NCBI RefSeq assembly: GCF_014640155.1
Contig: NZ_BMGK01000002.1
Location: 72,589-136,588, forward strand
Direction of reading: 5' to 3'
Source: Planktosalinus lacus
GTDB taxonomy: Bacteria; Bacteroidota; Bacteroidia; Flavobacteriales; Flavobacteriaceae
Length of the DNA stretch: 64,000 bases
In this document: positions 9,409 to 18,895 of the stretch, piece by piece
Numbering within the stretch: the first letter of the stretch is position 1
How the letters are laid out: each line of letters starts with the position of its first letter
Translations under genes and position numbers: made by a program
Notes under the pieces: model-generated
The model's input: the letters and a program-made list of their open reading frames with translations, nothing else
Told to the model about the DNA's origin: nothing
Database searches by the model: none

Positions 9409-10326
9409 ATGATAGCTTTTTTGAATCTCATCCGTGTTAAAAATCTATTGTTCATTGTCCTGGTTCAGGTTTTGATAAAAATCACTCTTTTTGATCAACT
9501 TGAATACAGCACAGCGCTTTCTTATTTTGATTTTGCAATTCTAACATTTGCTACGGTGTGTATTGCAGCAGGAGGTTATATTATCAATGATATTTATGAC
9601 GTTGCTATTGACTGCGTCAATAAACCCCTAAAAGTGATTGTTGGAAATAAGATTTCACAAAACACTGCACATTATATCTATCTTGTAGTTACTTCTGTGG
9701 GTGTATTGGCGGGGTTTTATTTGTCCAACCTGATTGAAAGACAATTTCTAGCCGGATTGTTCATCATACTTGCAGCTTTGCTGTATTTATACGCTTCTTT
9801 TATAAAAAAAATTCTTTTAGCGGGAAATCTGTTGGTTGCGCTCCTTGTAGCTATGAGCATTATTATCCTAGGCTTGTTTGATTTATTTCCTGTTATTAAT
9901 ACAGAAAATCGTGAGGTTTTCACAAACGCTTTCACACTAATATTAGCGTATGCTCTTTTTGCTTTTTTACTTACCTTATTAAGGGAAATCGTTAAAGATT
10001 TGGAAGATATCAATGGTGATAAAAATGGTGAACGTAAAACAATCCCGATAGTTTTAGGCAGAAAACGCACCGGTATCCTATTGTTTTTTATGTGTGTAAT
10101 TATCGTTTTTAGTGTGCTTTTTTATATGTACCAGGAACTCTATAGATTTCCATATGCAATGCTTTATTTTCTTTTTTTAATCATTGGTCCACTTCTCTAC
10201 TTTTGCATAAAAATTCTCTCTACCAACACAAAAACCGGCTATGCTAAATTAGCTTCCATTCCTAAATTAGTAATGCTTTTTGGAATCCTTTCATTACTAC
10301 TTTATCATTTTGGAATTATTCAATAA
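9409..10326 (+). CDS. UbiA-family prenyltransferase (GGGP-synthase-like)
   Basis: Polytopic membrane prenyltransferase, about eight to nine hydrophobic helices. The first aspartate-rich motif is INDIYDVAID (about residues 60-70) with CVNKP following. The second region, REIVKDLEDINGD, lies near residue 200 and is followed by RKTIPIVLG. Bacteroidota homologues are usually annotated as geranylgeranylglycerol-phosphate geranylgeranyltransferase; the actual prenyl acceptor is unknown. The ATG at 9409 is preferred over the TTG two codons upstream. Third gene of the operon after a 31-bp gap; in many Flavobacteriia a maf gene follows, but here the next gene is a TonB receptor. Confidence 0.8.
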   Translation: MIAFLNLIRVKNLLFIVLVQVLIKITLFDQLEYSTALSYFDFAILTFATVCIAAGGYIINDIYDVAIDCVNKPLKVIVGNKISQNTAHYIYLVVTSVGVLAGFYLSNLIERQFLAGLFIILAALLYLYASFIKKILLAGNLLVALLVAMSIIILGLFDLFPVINTENREVFTNAFTLILAYALFAFLLTLLREIVKDLEDINGDKNGERKTIPIVLGRKRTGILLFFMCVIIVFSVLFYMYQELYRFPYAMLYFLFLIIGPLLYFCIKILSTNTKTGYAKLASIPKLVMLFGILSLLLYHFGIIQ

Positions 10327-10476
10327 ATAAAGCCGTTTTCAGCATCTTCTTATTACCATTTCATTATATAATTTTTAACATGAATTTAAGCAAAACGCCT
10401 TAAACCAAGGTGTATTTTCGCAGTCTCAATAGTAATTGCTATTTGAAAACCACCTTTATTTTATCAAATCAACTCT

Positions 10477-12948
10477 ATGAAAAAGATATTACTTCTAATA
10501 ACTATTCTATTATCAACTTCATTTATTTATTCACAATCCGGAAATTATATTGTATCAGGCAAAGTAATCGACAAAACCTCAGGACAACCCCTTGAGTTTG
10601 CTACAGTGTCCTTGGTTGAATCAGATACAGAAAAACTTGTTAATGGAGGAATTACAGATCTCGATGGTAATTTCAGTCTGGATGTTCCAAGAGGAACATA
10701 TGATATAAAGTTTGAGTTTATTTCTTATGAAACCATTACCCTTCGAGATAGAAATATAACCGGTGATACAGAATTAAATTCAGTGAGTTTAGATCTGGAT
10801 TCAGAAAGCTTGGATGAAGTAGTCGTAAGAGCTGAAACAACTGAAGTGCAGGTAAGACTGGACAAAAAAATATACAATATCGGTAAAGATTTAACCACGC
10901 GTGGTGCTACTGTTGGAGACGCTTTAAGTAATGTACCATCAGTGGCTGTTGATGTTGAAGGCGCCATCAGCCTAAGGGGAAATGAAAACGTTAGGATTTT
11001 AATCAACGGTAAACCATCGGCAATAGCTGGTTTTGGAGATACTGATGCATTGACACAATTACCTGCAGACGCCATAGAACGCGTTGAAGTAATCACAAGT
11101 CCTTCTGCAAGATATGACGCTGAAGGAACGGCCGGTATTCTGAATATCATTCTCAGAAAAGAAAAAACTTTGGGTTTTAATGGTTCAGTAACGCTTAACG
11201 GAGGTATTCCGTCAAACAATGGAATCAACACAAATATTAATTTAAGAACTGACAAGTTCAATATATTCAACACTTCAGGTTACAGCTATCGCAAATTTCC
11301 CGGAAATGCCAACTTTGAAAATACCTTTGAAAATGGTGACTTTACCAGAACATTGGAAGACAGGGAATTCGACCGAAAGCGAACCGGGTTTAACACCAAT
11401 CTGGGTATAGAATATTTCTTAACAGAAAGCTCTTCCATTACAGCAACAGGGTTTTTAAGAATAAGTGATGGCGATGATGAAACCCGCACAGATACAAGAA
11501 AATTCATTGGAAGTGACCTTGCTGAACAATCGTTAAGAAAAGAACGCGAAACCGAAGAAGATACCCGCTATCAATTTTCATTAAACTACATCAATAAGTT
11601 TAACGATGAAGGTCATCAATTAACCGCAGACCTTCAGTATGAAAACAGCTCAGAAACTGAAAATTCTTTTATTACAGAACAAAATATTTTTCCAGATAAT
11701 GTAGCATTTCCATCTGAAGATATCATCACAAAAGAAGATCAAAATGAATACCTTGCTCAAGTTGATTATGTGTTGCCTATAGGCGAAAATGCACAGTTTG
11801 AAGCAGGTTATCGAGGTGATTTTGAAAATGAAGTTACAGACTATTCGCTTTTTGAAGAAGACCTCGATACCGGTAACTTTGAATTAAATGAACTATTGAC
11901 CAATATTTTTGATTATTCTGAAAATGTAAATGCGCTCTATACTCAATATGGAAATAAATTTGGACAGTTTTCTTTTCTATTAGGGCTTCGTCTTGAAAAC
12001 ACACAACTGAAAGGAAAGCTTTCTTCTGAGCTTTCTGAAGAAGAATTATCACAGGTATTTGGTGTTAACATTGATACTGATTTTGATAAAAATTATTTAG
12101 GGCTCTTCCCAACAGTGAATCTAATATATGAGCTTGCTGAAAATGAAAACATCACATTAGGCTATAACCGCAGAATTAACCGCCCTAGAGGTTGGTACAT
12201 TAATCCGTTCCCCTCACGTTCAAGTGTGACAAATGTATTTCAAGGAAATCCTGATCTGGACCCTGCCTATGCCAGTGCTTTTGATTTAGGGTACCTGAAA
12301 CGCTTCGATAAATTCACCTTAACAAGTTCTGTTTATTATCAGCACGAAACGGATGCTTTTGAAAGAGTTCAGCTCAGAACAGGAGAAACAGTCAACGGCA
12401 TTGAAGTGGTGAGAACCATTCCTATTAACCTTTCAACAAATCAACGTATTGGTGCAGAAGCCGGTTTCCTATACAACCCACTTAAATGGTTGAGAATGAA
12501 CGGAAGTTTTAATTTCTTTCAATTTGAAACTGATGGTGAATTTGAAGGCATTGACTACAGTGCAACAAATACAAGCTGGTTTGCCAGATTTAGTTCTAAG
12601 GTTAGCTTACCGGCAAAAATTGACTGGCAAACAAATATGTTTTACAGAGGACCTTCTGAAAATTCACAAACTAAAACAGATGGTATTTTTTCTTTAAACC
12701 TGGCCTTTAGCAAAGAACTTTTTAACGACAATGCGACCATTTCATTAAACGTAAGTGATCTACTCAATACAAGAAAAAGAAATTCATTTACACAAGGAGT
12801 TGGATTTACATCTGACAGTGAGTTTCAATGGAGAGAAAGACAAATCACAGCTTCATTCACTTACCGATTTAATCAGCAAAAAAATCAGAGAGACCGCAGA
12901 GAGCGAAACGGCAACGGAGATGATGACTTTGAAGGTGGTGAATTTTAA
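10477..12948 (+). CDS. TonB-dependent outer-membrane receptor with carboxypeptidase-regulatory-like domain
   Basis: Outer-membrane transporter of the OMP_b-brl_3 type. Signal peptide (1-19, ending IYSQ), then a CarboxypepD_reg-like beta-sandwich (about 25-105: VSGKVIDKTSGQPLEFATV). A plug domain (about 120-230) contains LRGNENVRILINGKPSAI and YDAEGTAGILNIIL, and a long beta-barrel runs to the C-terminus. No SusD partner is next to it, so it is not a classical polysaccharide-utilisation pair, and its ligand cannot be told. The C-terminal tail is highly charged (RDRRERNGNGDDD). It stands alone and ends in front of a strong bidirectional terminator. Confidence 0.88.
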   Translation: MKKILLLITILLSTSFIYSQSGNYIVSGKVIDKTSGQPLEFATVSLVESDTEKLVNGGITDLDGNFSLDVPRGTYDIKFEFISYETITLRDRNITGDTELNSVSLDLDSESLDEVVVRAETTEVQVRLDKKIYNIGKDLTTRGATVGDALSNVPSVAVDVEGAISLRGNENVRILINGKPSAIAGFGDTDALTQLPADAIERVEVITSPSARYDAEGTAGILNIILRKEKTLGFNGSVTLNGGIPSNNGINTNINLRTDKFNIFNTSGYSYRKFPGNANFENTFENGDFTRTLEDREFDRKRTGFNTNLGIEYFLTESSSITATGFLRISDGDDETRTDTRKFIGSDLAEQSLRKERETEEDTRYQFSLNYINKFNDEGHQLTADLQYENSSETENSFITEQNIFPDNVAFPSEDIITKEDQNEYLAQVDYVLPIGENAQFEAGYRGDFENEVTDYSLFEEDLDTGNFELNELLTNIFDYSENVNALYTQYGNKFGQFSFLLGLRLENTQLKGKLSSELSEEELSQVFGVNIDTDFDKNYLGLFPTVNLIYELAENENITLGYNRRINRPRGWYINPFPSRSSVTNVFQGNPDLDPAYASAFDLGYLKRFDKFTLTSSVYYQHETDAFERVQLRTGETVNGIEVVRTIPINLSTNQRIGAEAGFLYNPLKWLRMNGSFNFFQFETDGEFEGIDYSATNTSWFARFSSKVSLPAKIDWQTNMFYRGPSENSQTKTDGIFSLNLAFSKELFNDNATISLNVSDLLNTRKRNSFTQGVGFTSDSEFQWRERQITASFTYRFNQQKNQRDRRERNGNGDDDFEGGEF

Positions 12949-12971
12949 TGTTATTTTTAATTACAACCAAT

Positions 12972-13004
12972 AAAAAAAGGGGGCTCTTAGAGCTCCCTTT
13001 TTTA
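12972..13004. terminator. Bidirectional intrinsic terminator
   Basis: A-rich tract, GGGGGCTC, loop TTA, GAGCTCCC, T-rich tract. The stem has one G-U pair. The A/T tails on both sides let it end both the TonB receptor transcript (+) and the converging small gene (-). Confidence 0.8.
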
Positions 13005-13031
13005 TTTTATGATAATAAGTATTTCTTAGTA

Positions 13032-13196
13032 TTATTCCTCTTTATTTTTAGCTGCGCGTTTTTCCTTTAGCATTTCCATAACAGCACCACCCAACCAGTA
13101 AGGCACAAAAAGCATTAAAAAAATCATCAACCAAAATCCAATGGTAACGATGGTCATAAAAGCTAAAAATCCGAGGTATTGATCAAATTCAAACAT
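13032..13196 (-). CDS. Small membrane protein, 54 residues
   Basis: Unrecognised small protein. It starts MFEFDQYLGFLAFM, continues as one long hydrophobic stretch (about residues 8-38, two short helices or one long one), and ends in a basic/acidic cytosolic-type tail (KEKRAAKNKEE). The frame is uninterrupted between a clear ATG at 13196 and a TAA just before the shared terminator. It lies upstream-adjacent in the same direction to nothing else, so it is probably monocistronic. Supported by composition, position and terminator; function unknown. Confidence 0.6.
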   Translation of the reverse strand: MFEFDQYLGFLAFMTIVTIGFWLMIFLMLFVPYWLGGAVMEMLKEKRAAKNKEE

Positions 13197-13316
13197 AATT
13201 TCAGGTGTAATTTATAACTGTTTACAAAGATACAAGTAAAATTTTAATTTTTACAAGCAAATGAATTGCTTTTGCTCAAAAAGTTAATCACAACTAATCA
13301 ACAATTCACAGCCATT

Positions 13317-13814
13317 TTAAAGAGCCGATTCTTTCTTTAGTTGAGCCATTTTGATTGCGGCAATAGCTGCTTCAACTCCTTTATTGCCGTGTTTGCCACC
13401 ACTTCTGTCAATTGATTGTTGCAAGGTATTATCGGTTAGCACACAAAAAATAACAGGAATTTCTCCCAGCAAGTTCAAGTCTTTAATTCCTTGTGCGACT
13501 CCTTCACAAACAAAATCAAAATGCTTTGTTTCTCCTTGAATAACTACTCCAATCGCAATGATGGCATCCAGCATATCATAACACTTACCCATACGTTTGC
13601 TCCCATAAATAAGCTCAAAACTTCCTGGCACATTCCAGCGAACAATATTGTCGTTGATTGCCCCGTGTTCTTTTAAGGTGTCGAATGCACCCTGAAAAAG
13701 ATTCTCAGTAATGCTTTCATTCCATTCTGAAACAACAATCCCAAATCGAAAGTTTTTCGCATTTGGGATTGATTTCTTATCGTAAGTCGATAAATTTTTA
13801 TTTACAGTTGCCAT
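13317..13814 (-). CDS. ribH: 6,7-dimethyl-8-ribityllumazine synthase
   Basis: Condenses 5-amino-6-ribitylaminouracil with 3,4-dihydroxy-2-butanone 4-phosphate, the penultimate step of riboflavin synthesis. Family motifs are FRFGIVVSEWNESIT near the N-terminus, VPGSFELIYGSKRM, AIGVVIQGETKHFDFVCEG (substrate His), and PVIFCVLTDNTLQQSIDRSG. Its 165 residues match icosahedral RibH subunits. It follows the TPR gene with about 40 bp between them on the same strand; ribH, TPR gene and divergent recF form a block common in Flavobacteriia. Confidence 0.96.
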   Translation of the reverse strand: MATVNKNLSTYDKKSIPNAKNFRFGIVVSEWNESITENLFQGAFDTLKEHGAINDNIVRWNVPGSFELIYGSKRMGKCYDMLDAIIAIGVVIQGETKHFDFVCEGVAQGIKDLNLLGEIPVIFCVLTDNTLQQSIDRSGGKHGNKGVEAAIAAIKMAQLKKESAL

Positions 13815-13855
13815 TAAATTAAATATTAAATGACAAAATCAAGCCTGAACAATAT

Positions 13856-14620
13856 TTAGTCCATGGCTTCAGCCTGACCAAGGTAAACATCCACCTGGTT
13901 GGCTTCAGCAGATTCCGGGAAATCTGATTTGATTTTGTTTAAATGTTTCAATGCTTCAGAAGCATTGTTTAATTCCAAAGCCAAAACAGCAGCTTTTAAT
14001 AAGTATTTTGGTGAAGTGAACTCATTTTCATTCATTGATGCAGCTTCATTATAATACTTCAAAGCATCTTCTTTTTGGCCTAATTCTGCAAAAGCATCAC
14101 CAATATTTCCTTTGGCAATGGGTCCCAGCATTTCATCCTTCCCTTTGAATTTATCAAGGTGAACGATGGCTTCTTTATAGTTTTTGGTTTGCAAATAAGC
14201 AATTCCGGCATAATATCTGGAAATATTGGCTGCATCAGTACCACTGTAATTGTCAATGATATCTAAAAATCCATATTTACCCTGACCTCCGTTTAAGGAA
14301 AGATTAAACAAAGAATCTTGTTGTTGACCTTCTAAAGCTTGTTCAAAATAAACCTGAGCTTGATACATTTCGTTTGAAGCTTCCAACTCTTTTGGTTTTA
14401 AGACATACTGGGTATAAGCCAAATAGCCTAAAACACCAACTGCCACGACGGCAATAATGATATAAATGTATTTTTGATTTTTAGCAACCCACTGCTCAGT
14501 TTTTGAAGCTTTTTCATCAAGGGTGTTAAACACCTCAGCAGTTGTGCTTTGTTCTTCAATAGCCGCTTGTCTTTCTTCCTTGCTCTGAGGCTTATGCCCT
14601 CTCTTTTTATATGTAGCCAT
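13856..14620 (-). CDS. Membrane-anchored TPR protein
   Basis: Resembles YfgM-type inner-membrane TPR proteins, which assist envelope protein folding in Proteobacteria. N-terminal basic region (about 1-45), one transmembrane helix at about 50-70 (IYIIIAVVAVGVLGYLAYT), and then TPR helices from about 85 to the end (RYYAGIAYLQTKNYKEAIVHL and GDAFAELGQKEDALKYYNEAA). Cotranscription with ribH is likely. A minus-strand TATTTTTG promoter box lies at 14641-14648. The role in this organism is inferred only from architecture. Confidence 0.75.
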   Translation of the reverse strand: MATYKKRGHKPQSKEERQAAIEEQSTTAEVFNTLDEKASKTEQWVAKNQKYIYIIIAVVAVGVLGYLAYTQYVLKPKELEASNEMYQAQVYFEQALEGQQQDSLFNLSLNGGQGKYGFLDIIDNYSGTDAANISRYYAGIAYLQTKNYKEAIVHLDKFKGKDEMLGPIAKGNIGDAFAELGQKEDALKYYNEAASMNENEFTSPKYLLKAAVLALELNNASEALKHLNKIKSDFPESAEANQVDVYLGQAEAMD

Positions 14621-14640
14621 AATAGTTCTTTAGTGAAGGG

Positions 14641-14648
14641 CAAAAATA
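14641..14648 (-). promoter_or_regulatory. -7 promoter box for the TPR-ribH operon
   Basis: Minus-strand TATTTTTG is a perfect TAnnTTTG match 21 bases upstream of the TPR gene ATG. No matching -33 TTG at the right spacing was found. Confidence 0.4.
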
Positions 14649-14766
14649 AAATTTTTATTATAATTTAAAAGGGAAATTATTTGTTATTTTTCAATAATTT
14701 GCAGATTCTAGTTTAAGCCTAAAAGTTTCTTTCTGCAATTTATAAAATACACGTTTTTAAATACTT

Positions 14767-15846
14767 ATGCATTTAACAACCCTTTCATTACTAAATTATA
14801 AAAATTTTGAAGCAATAAATTTTGACCTTGACCACAAAATAAACTGTTTTGTAGGCAACAATGGGGTAGGAAAAACAAATGTGCTGGATGCAATCTACCA
14901 CTTATCCTTTGGAAAAAGCTATTTCAATCCCATAACTACCCAAAATATTAATCACGCCTCCGATTTTTTCGTAATTGATGGCACCTACCTTAAGGCAGAA
15001 AAAACCGAACGAATCATCGTAAGTGCCAAACGCGGACAAAAAAAAGTTATTAAACGCAACGGTAAAGAATACAACAAACTGGCCGACCATGTAGGTTTTA
15101 TACCTTTGGTGATTATTTCTCCGGCTGATAGGGATTTGATAACAGAAGGCAGCGATACCAGAAGAAAATTTATGGACGGTGTGATTTCACAAGGAGATCA
15201 GCAGTATCTAAATACATTAATGACATACAACAAAGTAGTAGCGCAACGCAATGCTTTGTTAAAATTTTTTGTAGCAAACAATACTACTAACCCAGATACC
15301 TTAGAAATTTACAACCAACAAATGGTGGAACTAGGCTCGGTTATCTTTAAAAAAAGAACCGAGTTTATCAACCAGTTTATTCCCATTTTTAACAAAAGAC
15401 ATCAATCAATTTCTAAAGGCAATGAAACGGTAAACCTGATTTATAAAAGCCAACTTGAAGATGAGCCCTTACTCAAGCTACTTCAAGACAATTACGCAAA
15501 AGATAAAGCGTTACAATACACCTCTGTGGGGGTGCATAAAGATGATTTGCAATTTGAAATTGACGGGCATCCCATCAAAAAATTTGGCTCTCAGGGTCAG
15601 CAAAAAACCTACTTGATCGCTTTGAAGTTAGCACAGTTTGATTTCCTGAAAAAACTGAGCAACATCAACCCTATTTTATTGCTCGATGACATTTTTGATA
15701 AACTCGATGAAAGCCGTGTAGAACAAATTATCACACTGGTGGAACGCGAAAACTTCGGTCAATTGTTCATCAGTGATACCCACCCTGAACGCACAGAAAA
15801 TATCGTAAAAAAAGTGCATCAAACCTATAAAATGTTCCGGTTGTAA
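14767..15846 (+). CDS. recF: DNA replication and repair protein RecF
   Basis: SMC/ABC-like ATPase that loads RecA on gapped DNA with RecO and RecR. Walker A ([20 protein letters not shown]) is near residue 28; the signature region [17 protein letters not shown] lies near residue 275; Walker B with D-loop follows ([17 protein letters not shown]). Its 359 residues fit the family. It is divergent from the TPR-ribH pair and followed by a lipoprotein gene and a DUF721 gene, a frequent order in Bacteroidota. Confidence 0.96.
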   Translation: MHLTTLSLLNYKNFEAINFDLDHKINCFVGNNGVGKTNVLDAIYHLSFGKSYFNPITTQNINHASDFFVIDGTYLKAEKTERIIVSAKRGQKKVIKRNGKEYNKLADHVGFIPLVIISPADRDLITEGSDTRRKFMDGVISQGDQQYLNTLMTYNKVVAQRNALLKFFVANNTTNPDTLEIYNQQMVELGSVIFKKRTEFINQFIPIFNKRHQSISKGNETVNLIYKSQLEDEPLLKLLQDNYAKDKALQYTSVGVHKDDLQFEIDGHPIKKFGSQGQQKTYLIALKLAQFDFLKKLSNINPILLLDDIFDKLDESRVEQIITLVERENFGQLFISDTHPERTENIVKKVHQTYKMFRL

Positions 15847-15904
15847 AAGGCTTTCCGGGTTTCATTATGTATCTTTGAATAAATGTATTTTAAATTAATA
15901 GTGT

Positions 15905-16324
15905 ATGAGACCAAGCATTTCCTTTCTCCTGCTGCTGATACTTACCTCCTGCGCTCAAGGAGTTGATAAAAACGACTTGAAAAACATCAATGGATACTGG
16001 GAAATAGAAGAAGTAACCTTGCCTTCCGGCGAAAAAAAATCATACACTGTAAATACCCTCATCGATTATTTCGAACTTGAAGGCACCAAAGGATTTCGAA
16101 AAAAAGTAGCTCCACAACTCGATGGAACTTTTAAAACAACCGAAGATGAAGAAGCTATTGAAGTGCTCTTTGAAGGCTCTGAAGCAATACTTCTGTATTC
16201 AACCCCTTTTCACAAGTGGAAAGAAACAATATTAAAAGCAGACGAAAACCAATTGGTATTGAAAAACGAAAATGAAGTAGTCTACACTTACAAACAATAT
16301 GAACCCATAAACCTTCCCCAATGA
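15905..16324 (+). CDS. Small lipoprotein, lipocalin-like
   Basis: Unassigned 139-residue lipoprotein. Signal peptide with lipobox LTSC (Cys16). The mature part begins with charged residues and contains INGYWEIEEVTLPSGEK, a pattern seen in small lipocalin/META-like outer-membrane lipoproteins of Bacteroidota. It overlaps the next gene by 4 bp (ATGA), so they are translationally coupled. Function unknown. Confidence 0.65.
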   Translation: MRPSISFLLLLILTSCAQGVDKNDLKNINGYWEIEEVTLPSGEKKSYTVNTLIDYFELEGTKGFRKKVAPQLDGTFKTTEDEEAIEVLFEGSEAILLYSTPFHKWKETILKADENQLVLKNENEVVYTYKQYEPINLPQ

Positions 16325-16617
16325 AAAAAAGACACGGACAAGAAGTCTCAATAAGTGAAGTCCTCAAGGAGTTTGTAAGCAATAACAAACTGGATAAAGG
16401 TTTGGAACAAGTGCAGGTAGCTGAGGCCTGGAATAAACTGATGGGCCCAGCTATTAAAAAATATACCACCGCCGTCAAACTCAATCGAGGAAAACTATTT
16501 GTTCAACTCAATTCCAGTGTTTTACGGGAAGAATTGAGTTATGGAAAACAAAAAATCATCAAATTGATGAATGAAGAGTTAGGTGATGAATTGATTAAAG
16601 AAATAATTTTACAATAA
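16321..16617 (+). CDS. DUF721 / DciA-like protein
   Basis: 98-residue protein of the DUF721 family, which includes DciA, the ancestral loader of the replicative helicase DnaB. Seen motifs are SISEVLKEFVSNNKL, the conserved VAEAWNKLMGPAI, and LFVQLNSSVLREELSYGK with INEEL-type ending. Proximity to recF fits a replication role. Start ATG lies in the 4-bp overlap with the lipoprotein gene. Whether it is a functional DciA here is inference. Confidence 0.8.
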   Translation: MKKRHGQEVSISEVLKEFVSNNKLDKGLEQVQVAEAWNKLMGPAIKKYTTAVKLNRGKLFVQLNSSVLREELSYGKQKIIKLMNEELGDELIKEIILQ

Positions 16618-16646
16618 AAAAGCTGCAATGATTTTGCAGCTTTTTT
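16616..16646. terminator. Bidirectional intrinsic terminator
   Basis: AAAAAAGCTGCAA, short loop, TTGCAGCTTTTTT. It sits between the converging DUF721 gene (+) and ndk (-), with A/T tails that can serve both. Confidence 0.85.
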
Positions 16647-16668
16647 TATAAAGTATCTTCTCTTAGGT

Positions 16669-17088
16669 TTAAAACATCTCTCTTCCTGAAAAATGGAAAG
16701 CACCTTCAATTGCGGCGTTTTCATCACTGTCACTTCCGTGAACAGCATTTTCCCCAATGGAAGCAGCATATAGTTTTCTGATGGTTCCTTCAGCAGCATC
16801 TGCCGGGTTGGTAGCACCAATCAATGTCCTGAAATCTTCAACAGCATTTTCCTTTTCAAGAATTGCAGCTACAATAGGACCCCGTGTCATATATTCAACC
16901 AATTCACCAAAAAACGGACGTTCTTTGTGAACTGCATAAAACGCCTCAGCATCTGCAGTGGTCATTTGAGTCATTTTTATCGACACAATTCTAAAACCTG
17001 CCTTGTTAATCATTTGTAATATCGCACCAATGTGTCCTTTTTCAACACTATCAGGCTTAAGCATAGTAAATGTTCTATTTGTTGCCAT
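16669..17088 (-). CDS. ndk: Nucleoside diphosphate kinase
   Basis: Transfers the gamma-phosphate of ATP to NDPs through a phosphohistidine. [16 protein letters not shown] at the N-terminus and the active-site His117 in NAVHGSDS are plain. The 139-residue length is standard. Monocistronic between a terminator downstream and a well-formed promoter upstream. Confidence 0.97.
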   Translation of the reverse strand: MATNRTFTMLKPDSVEKGHIGAILQMINKAGFRIVSIKMTQMTTADAEAFYAVHKERPFFGELVEYMTRGPIVAAILEKENAVEDFRTLIGATNPADAAEGTIRKLYAASIGENAVHGSDSDENAAIEGAFHFSGREMF

Positions 17089-17110
17089 TGTTCTTTTTTT
17101 AAATTTTGGG

Positions 17111-17142
17111 CAAAAATAGGGATTTAAAACAGAAATTCACAA
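17111..17142 (-). promoter_or_regulatory. Bacteroidota-type promoter for ndk
   Basis: On the minus strand TTG (17142-17140), a 21-base spacer, then TATTTTTG (17118-17111), matching TTG-N17-23-TAnnTTTG, 22 bases before the ndk ATG. Confidence 0.6.
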
Positions 17143-17197
17143 GCTTTTTAGTTATAAGAAATTTAAAACGAAAATGAAATTGCGACTTCAAAACAGA

Positions 17198-18886
17198 TTA
17201 CCAGCCACCGCCGCCACCGCCACCGCCGCCACCGCCGGAAAACCCGCCACCCCCACTTCCTGACGAACTTCCCGGAGGGGTGGATGCAGAAGAAATAGCA
17301 GAATTAAAACTTCGCCCCATATCACTACTGAACTTGGCAGGTGAAAATGCCATGGCTCCCATGGCTGCTCCACTATACCAGGAGGGATTGTATGAAGAGG
17401 CTTCCTGCAAGGAGTCTTTAAGTGCATTTTCAAATTTTTCACCCCATTTGTTTTCAACTCCCAGGGCAATTGCAAATGGTAATAACGCTTCAAAACGTTG
17501 AGGAGTCATTTCAGGTTCGTGATTTAAATCCAATTGTTTTTTTTCTGCAACGTCCACATACATTTTAAATCCTTCAATGTCATCCATCACAACCCTGCCT
17601 TTTTTGGTGGGTGCTTTTATCAAATAAGTAAATAAAATCACCATCGCCACCAAAAGGAATAATAAAATAAACGGAATCACCGGCGATGGAGCCAAAACAA
17701 ATGTAAGCACGACCAAAATCACAGAGGCCAGAATTCCTTTCCCTAAATGATTGTAGTTAAAACTAAAATAAGTGGGTTTTAACTGCTTTTTAATTGTGTC
17801 AAACAAGCTTTTTCTTGCCTTTGAAAACTCTTTATGATATTTGTTATCCAGGTCGATAATTTTATGGTTTGCAAATAATGCTTTTGAAAGGGCTGCTTCT
17901 TCATCAGTCAGTATTGAATAGTCTTCAGCCTGTCTTTTTAAGGTGTATTTTTTCTTGGAATAAACAATTTTCAAATGTCCTTTTACAGCCATATTGACGA
18001 TAGCTGCTGTAACTGCCCGTTGGGTCATTCGCAACGATTGCAAGATGGCAATCTGTGCCGGACTAAAACCTTTAGGGGGATCAAACTGAGGAAAAATTGT
18101 GCCTTTTGGTGGGTCGACACCCACTTTACGCCACGACCTGTAATACACAAAAAAAACTGCAAGCAAACCTAAAAAGGCCACCAACACATAGAGATTGCTT
18201 TTTATAAAAAACAGTAACTTCTCCATTGCTGTGGGTTCATAGACCAATCCCTTAGGCCAGGCCACGGCAAAGGTTAGTTGTTCTCGGGGTTGTAACTCCC
18301 TATTTGTTTCTATTTTTAACCGGTTCTCTCCTGAAATAATTTCGCAATCACAATCAGTAGCTCCCCCAGTGCCGGAAAAAGCATCAACCTGAAGAATTTC
18401 AGCACCTTCGGGCAGTTCTACTAAAACTGTTGCTTTTTCAATTGAGAATGCCCAATCACCACCAATGGCGTTAAAATAAAGTTCATCAAATTCTTCAAAA
18501 TAACCAATTTGTCTGGTAGTTTCATAAATTAGTGTATAGGTATATTGCCCGGGCTTTAGAAAAGTATTCTTATCCCCTATATAAACAATCACTCCATTGT
18601 TTTTGTTTTCAGTAAAAAACCCTTCCGGCTGACCATCTTTAAGTACCTCTTTTACTTGAAAATCAACATTGAAATTAGTGCCCAGCTTGTCTTTATATTT
18701 TGTTGGAAACGTTCGAAATATTCCTCGTTTAATATCCTTTCCTTCAGTATTTACAGTAATGTCTTCCCGAACCAATAAATCACCTGATTCTTCCACCTTT
18801 ATTTGAGTGGTGTAAGAAAGTATGCGTTCTTGTGAATAAGAATTCACCGTAAACAGAAACAGACAAAAAGTGAGTAAGATTCTCAT
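17198..18886 (-). CDS. DUF2207 membrane protein with glycine-rich tail
   Basis: Signal peptide (ending SYSQ), a periplasmic DUF2207 domain (about 20-210), and a transmembrane helix near 225-245. A cytoplasmic region follows (about 250-365, including FDPPKGFSPAQIAIL). Two further hydrophobic helices lie near 385-425, and the tail ends in SGGGGFSGGGGGGGGGGGW. Gly-rich C-termini are typical of this family. Function of the family is not established. The gene lies 9 bp downstream of a LemA gene on the same strand; LemA and DUF2207/TPM-type proteins are commonly adjacent, suggesting one envelope complex. Confidence 0.85.
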   Translation of the reverse strand: MRILLTFCLFLFTVNSYSQERILSYTTQIKVEESGDLLVREDITVNTEGKDIKRGIFRTFPTKYKDKLGTNFNVDFQVKEVLKDGQPEGFFTENKNNGVIVYIGDKNTFLKPGQYTYTLIYETTRQIGYFEEFDELYFNAIGGDWAFSIEKATVLVELPEGAEILQVDAFSGTGGATDCDCEIISGENRLKIETNRELQPREQLTFAVAWPKGLVYEPTAMEKLLFFIKSNLYVLVAFLGLLAVFFVYYRSWRKVGVDPPKGTIFPQFDPPKGFSPAQIAILQSLRMTQRAVTAAIVNMAVKGHLKIVYSKKKYTLKRQAEDYSILTDEEAALSKALFANHKIIDLDNKYHKEFSKARKSLFDTIKKQLKPTYFSFNYNHLGKGILASVILVVLTFVLAPSPVIPFILLFLLVAMVILFTYLIKAPTKKGRVVMDDIEGFKMYVDVAEKKQLDLNHEPEMTPQRFEALLPFAIALGVENKWGEKFENALKDSLQEASSYNPSWYSGAAMGAMAFSPAKFSSDMGRSFNSAISSASTPPGSSSGSGGGGFSGGGGGGGGGGGW

Positions 18887-18895
18887 TTGAAGGAT

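Noticed and set aside
17188-17493. Frame overlapping the end of the DUF2207 gene on the same strand
   Set aside because: It comes from the repetitive glycine-codon tail read in another frame; no independent start or domain.
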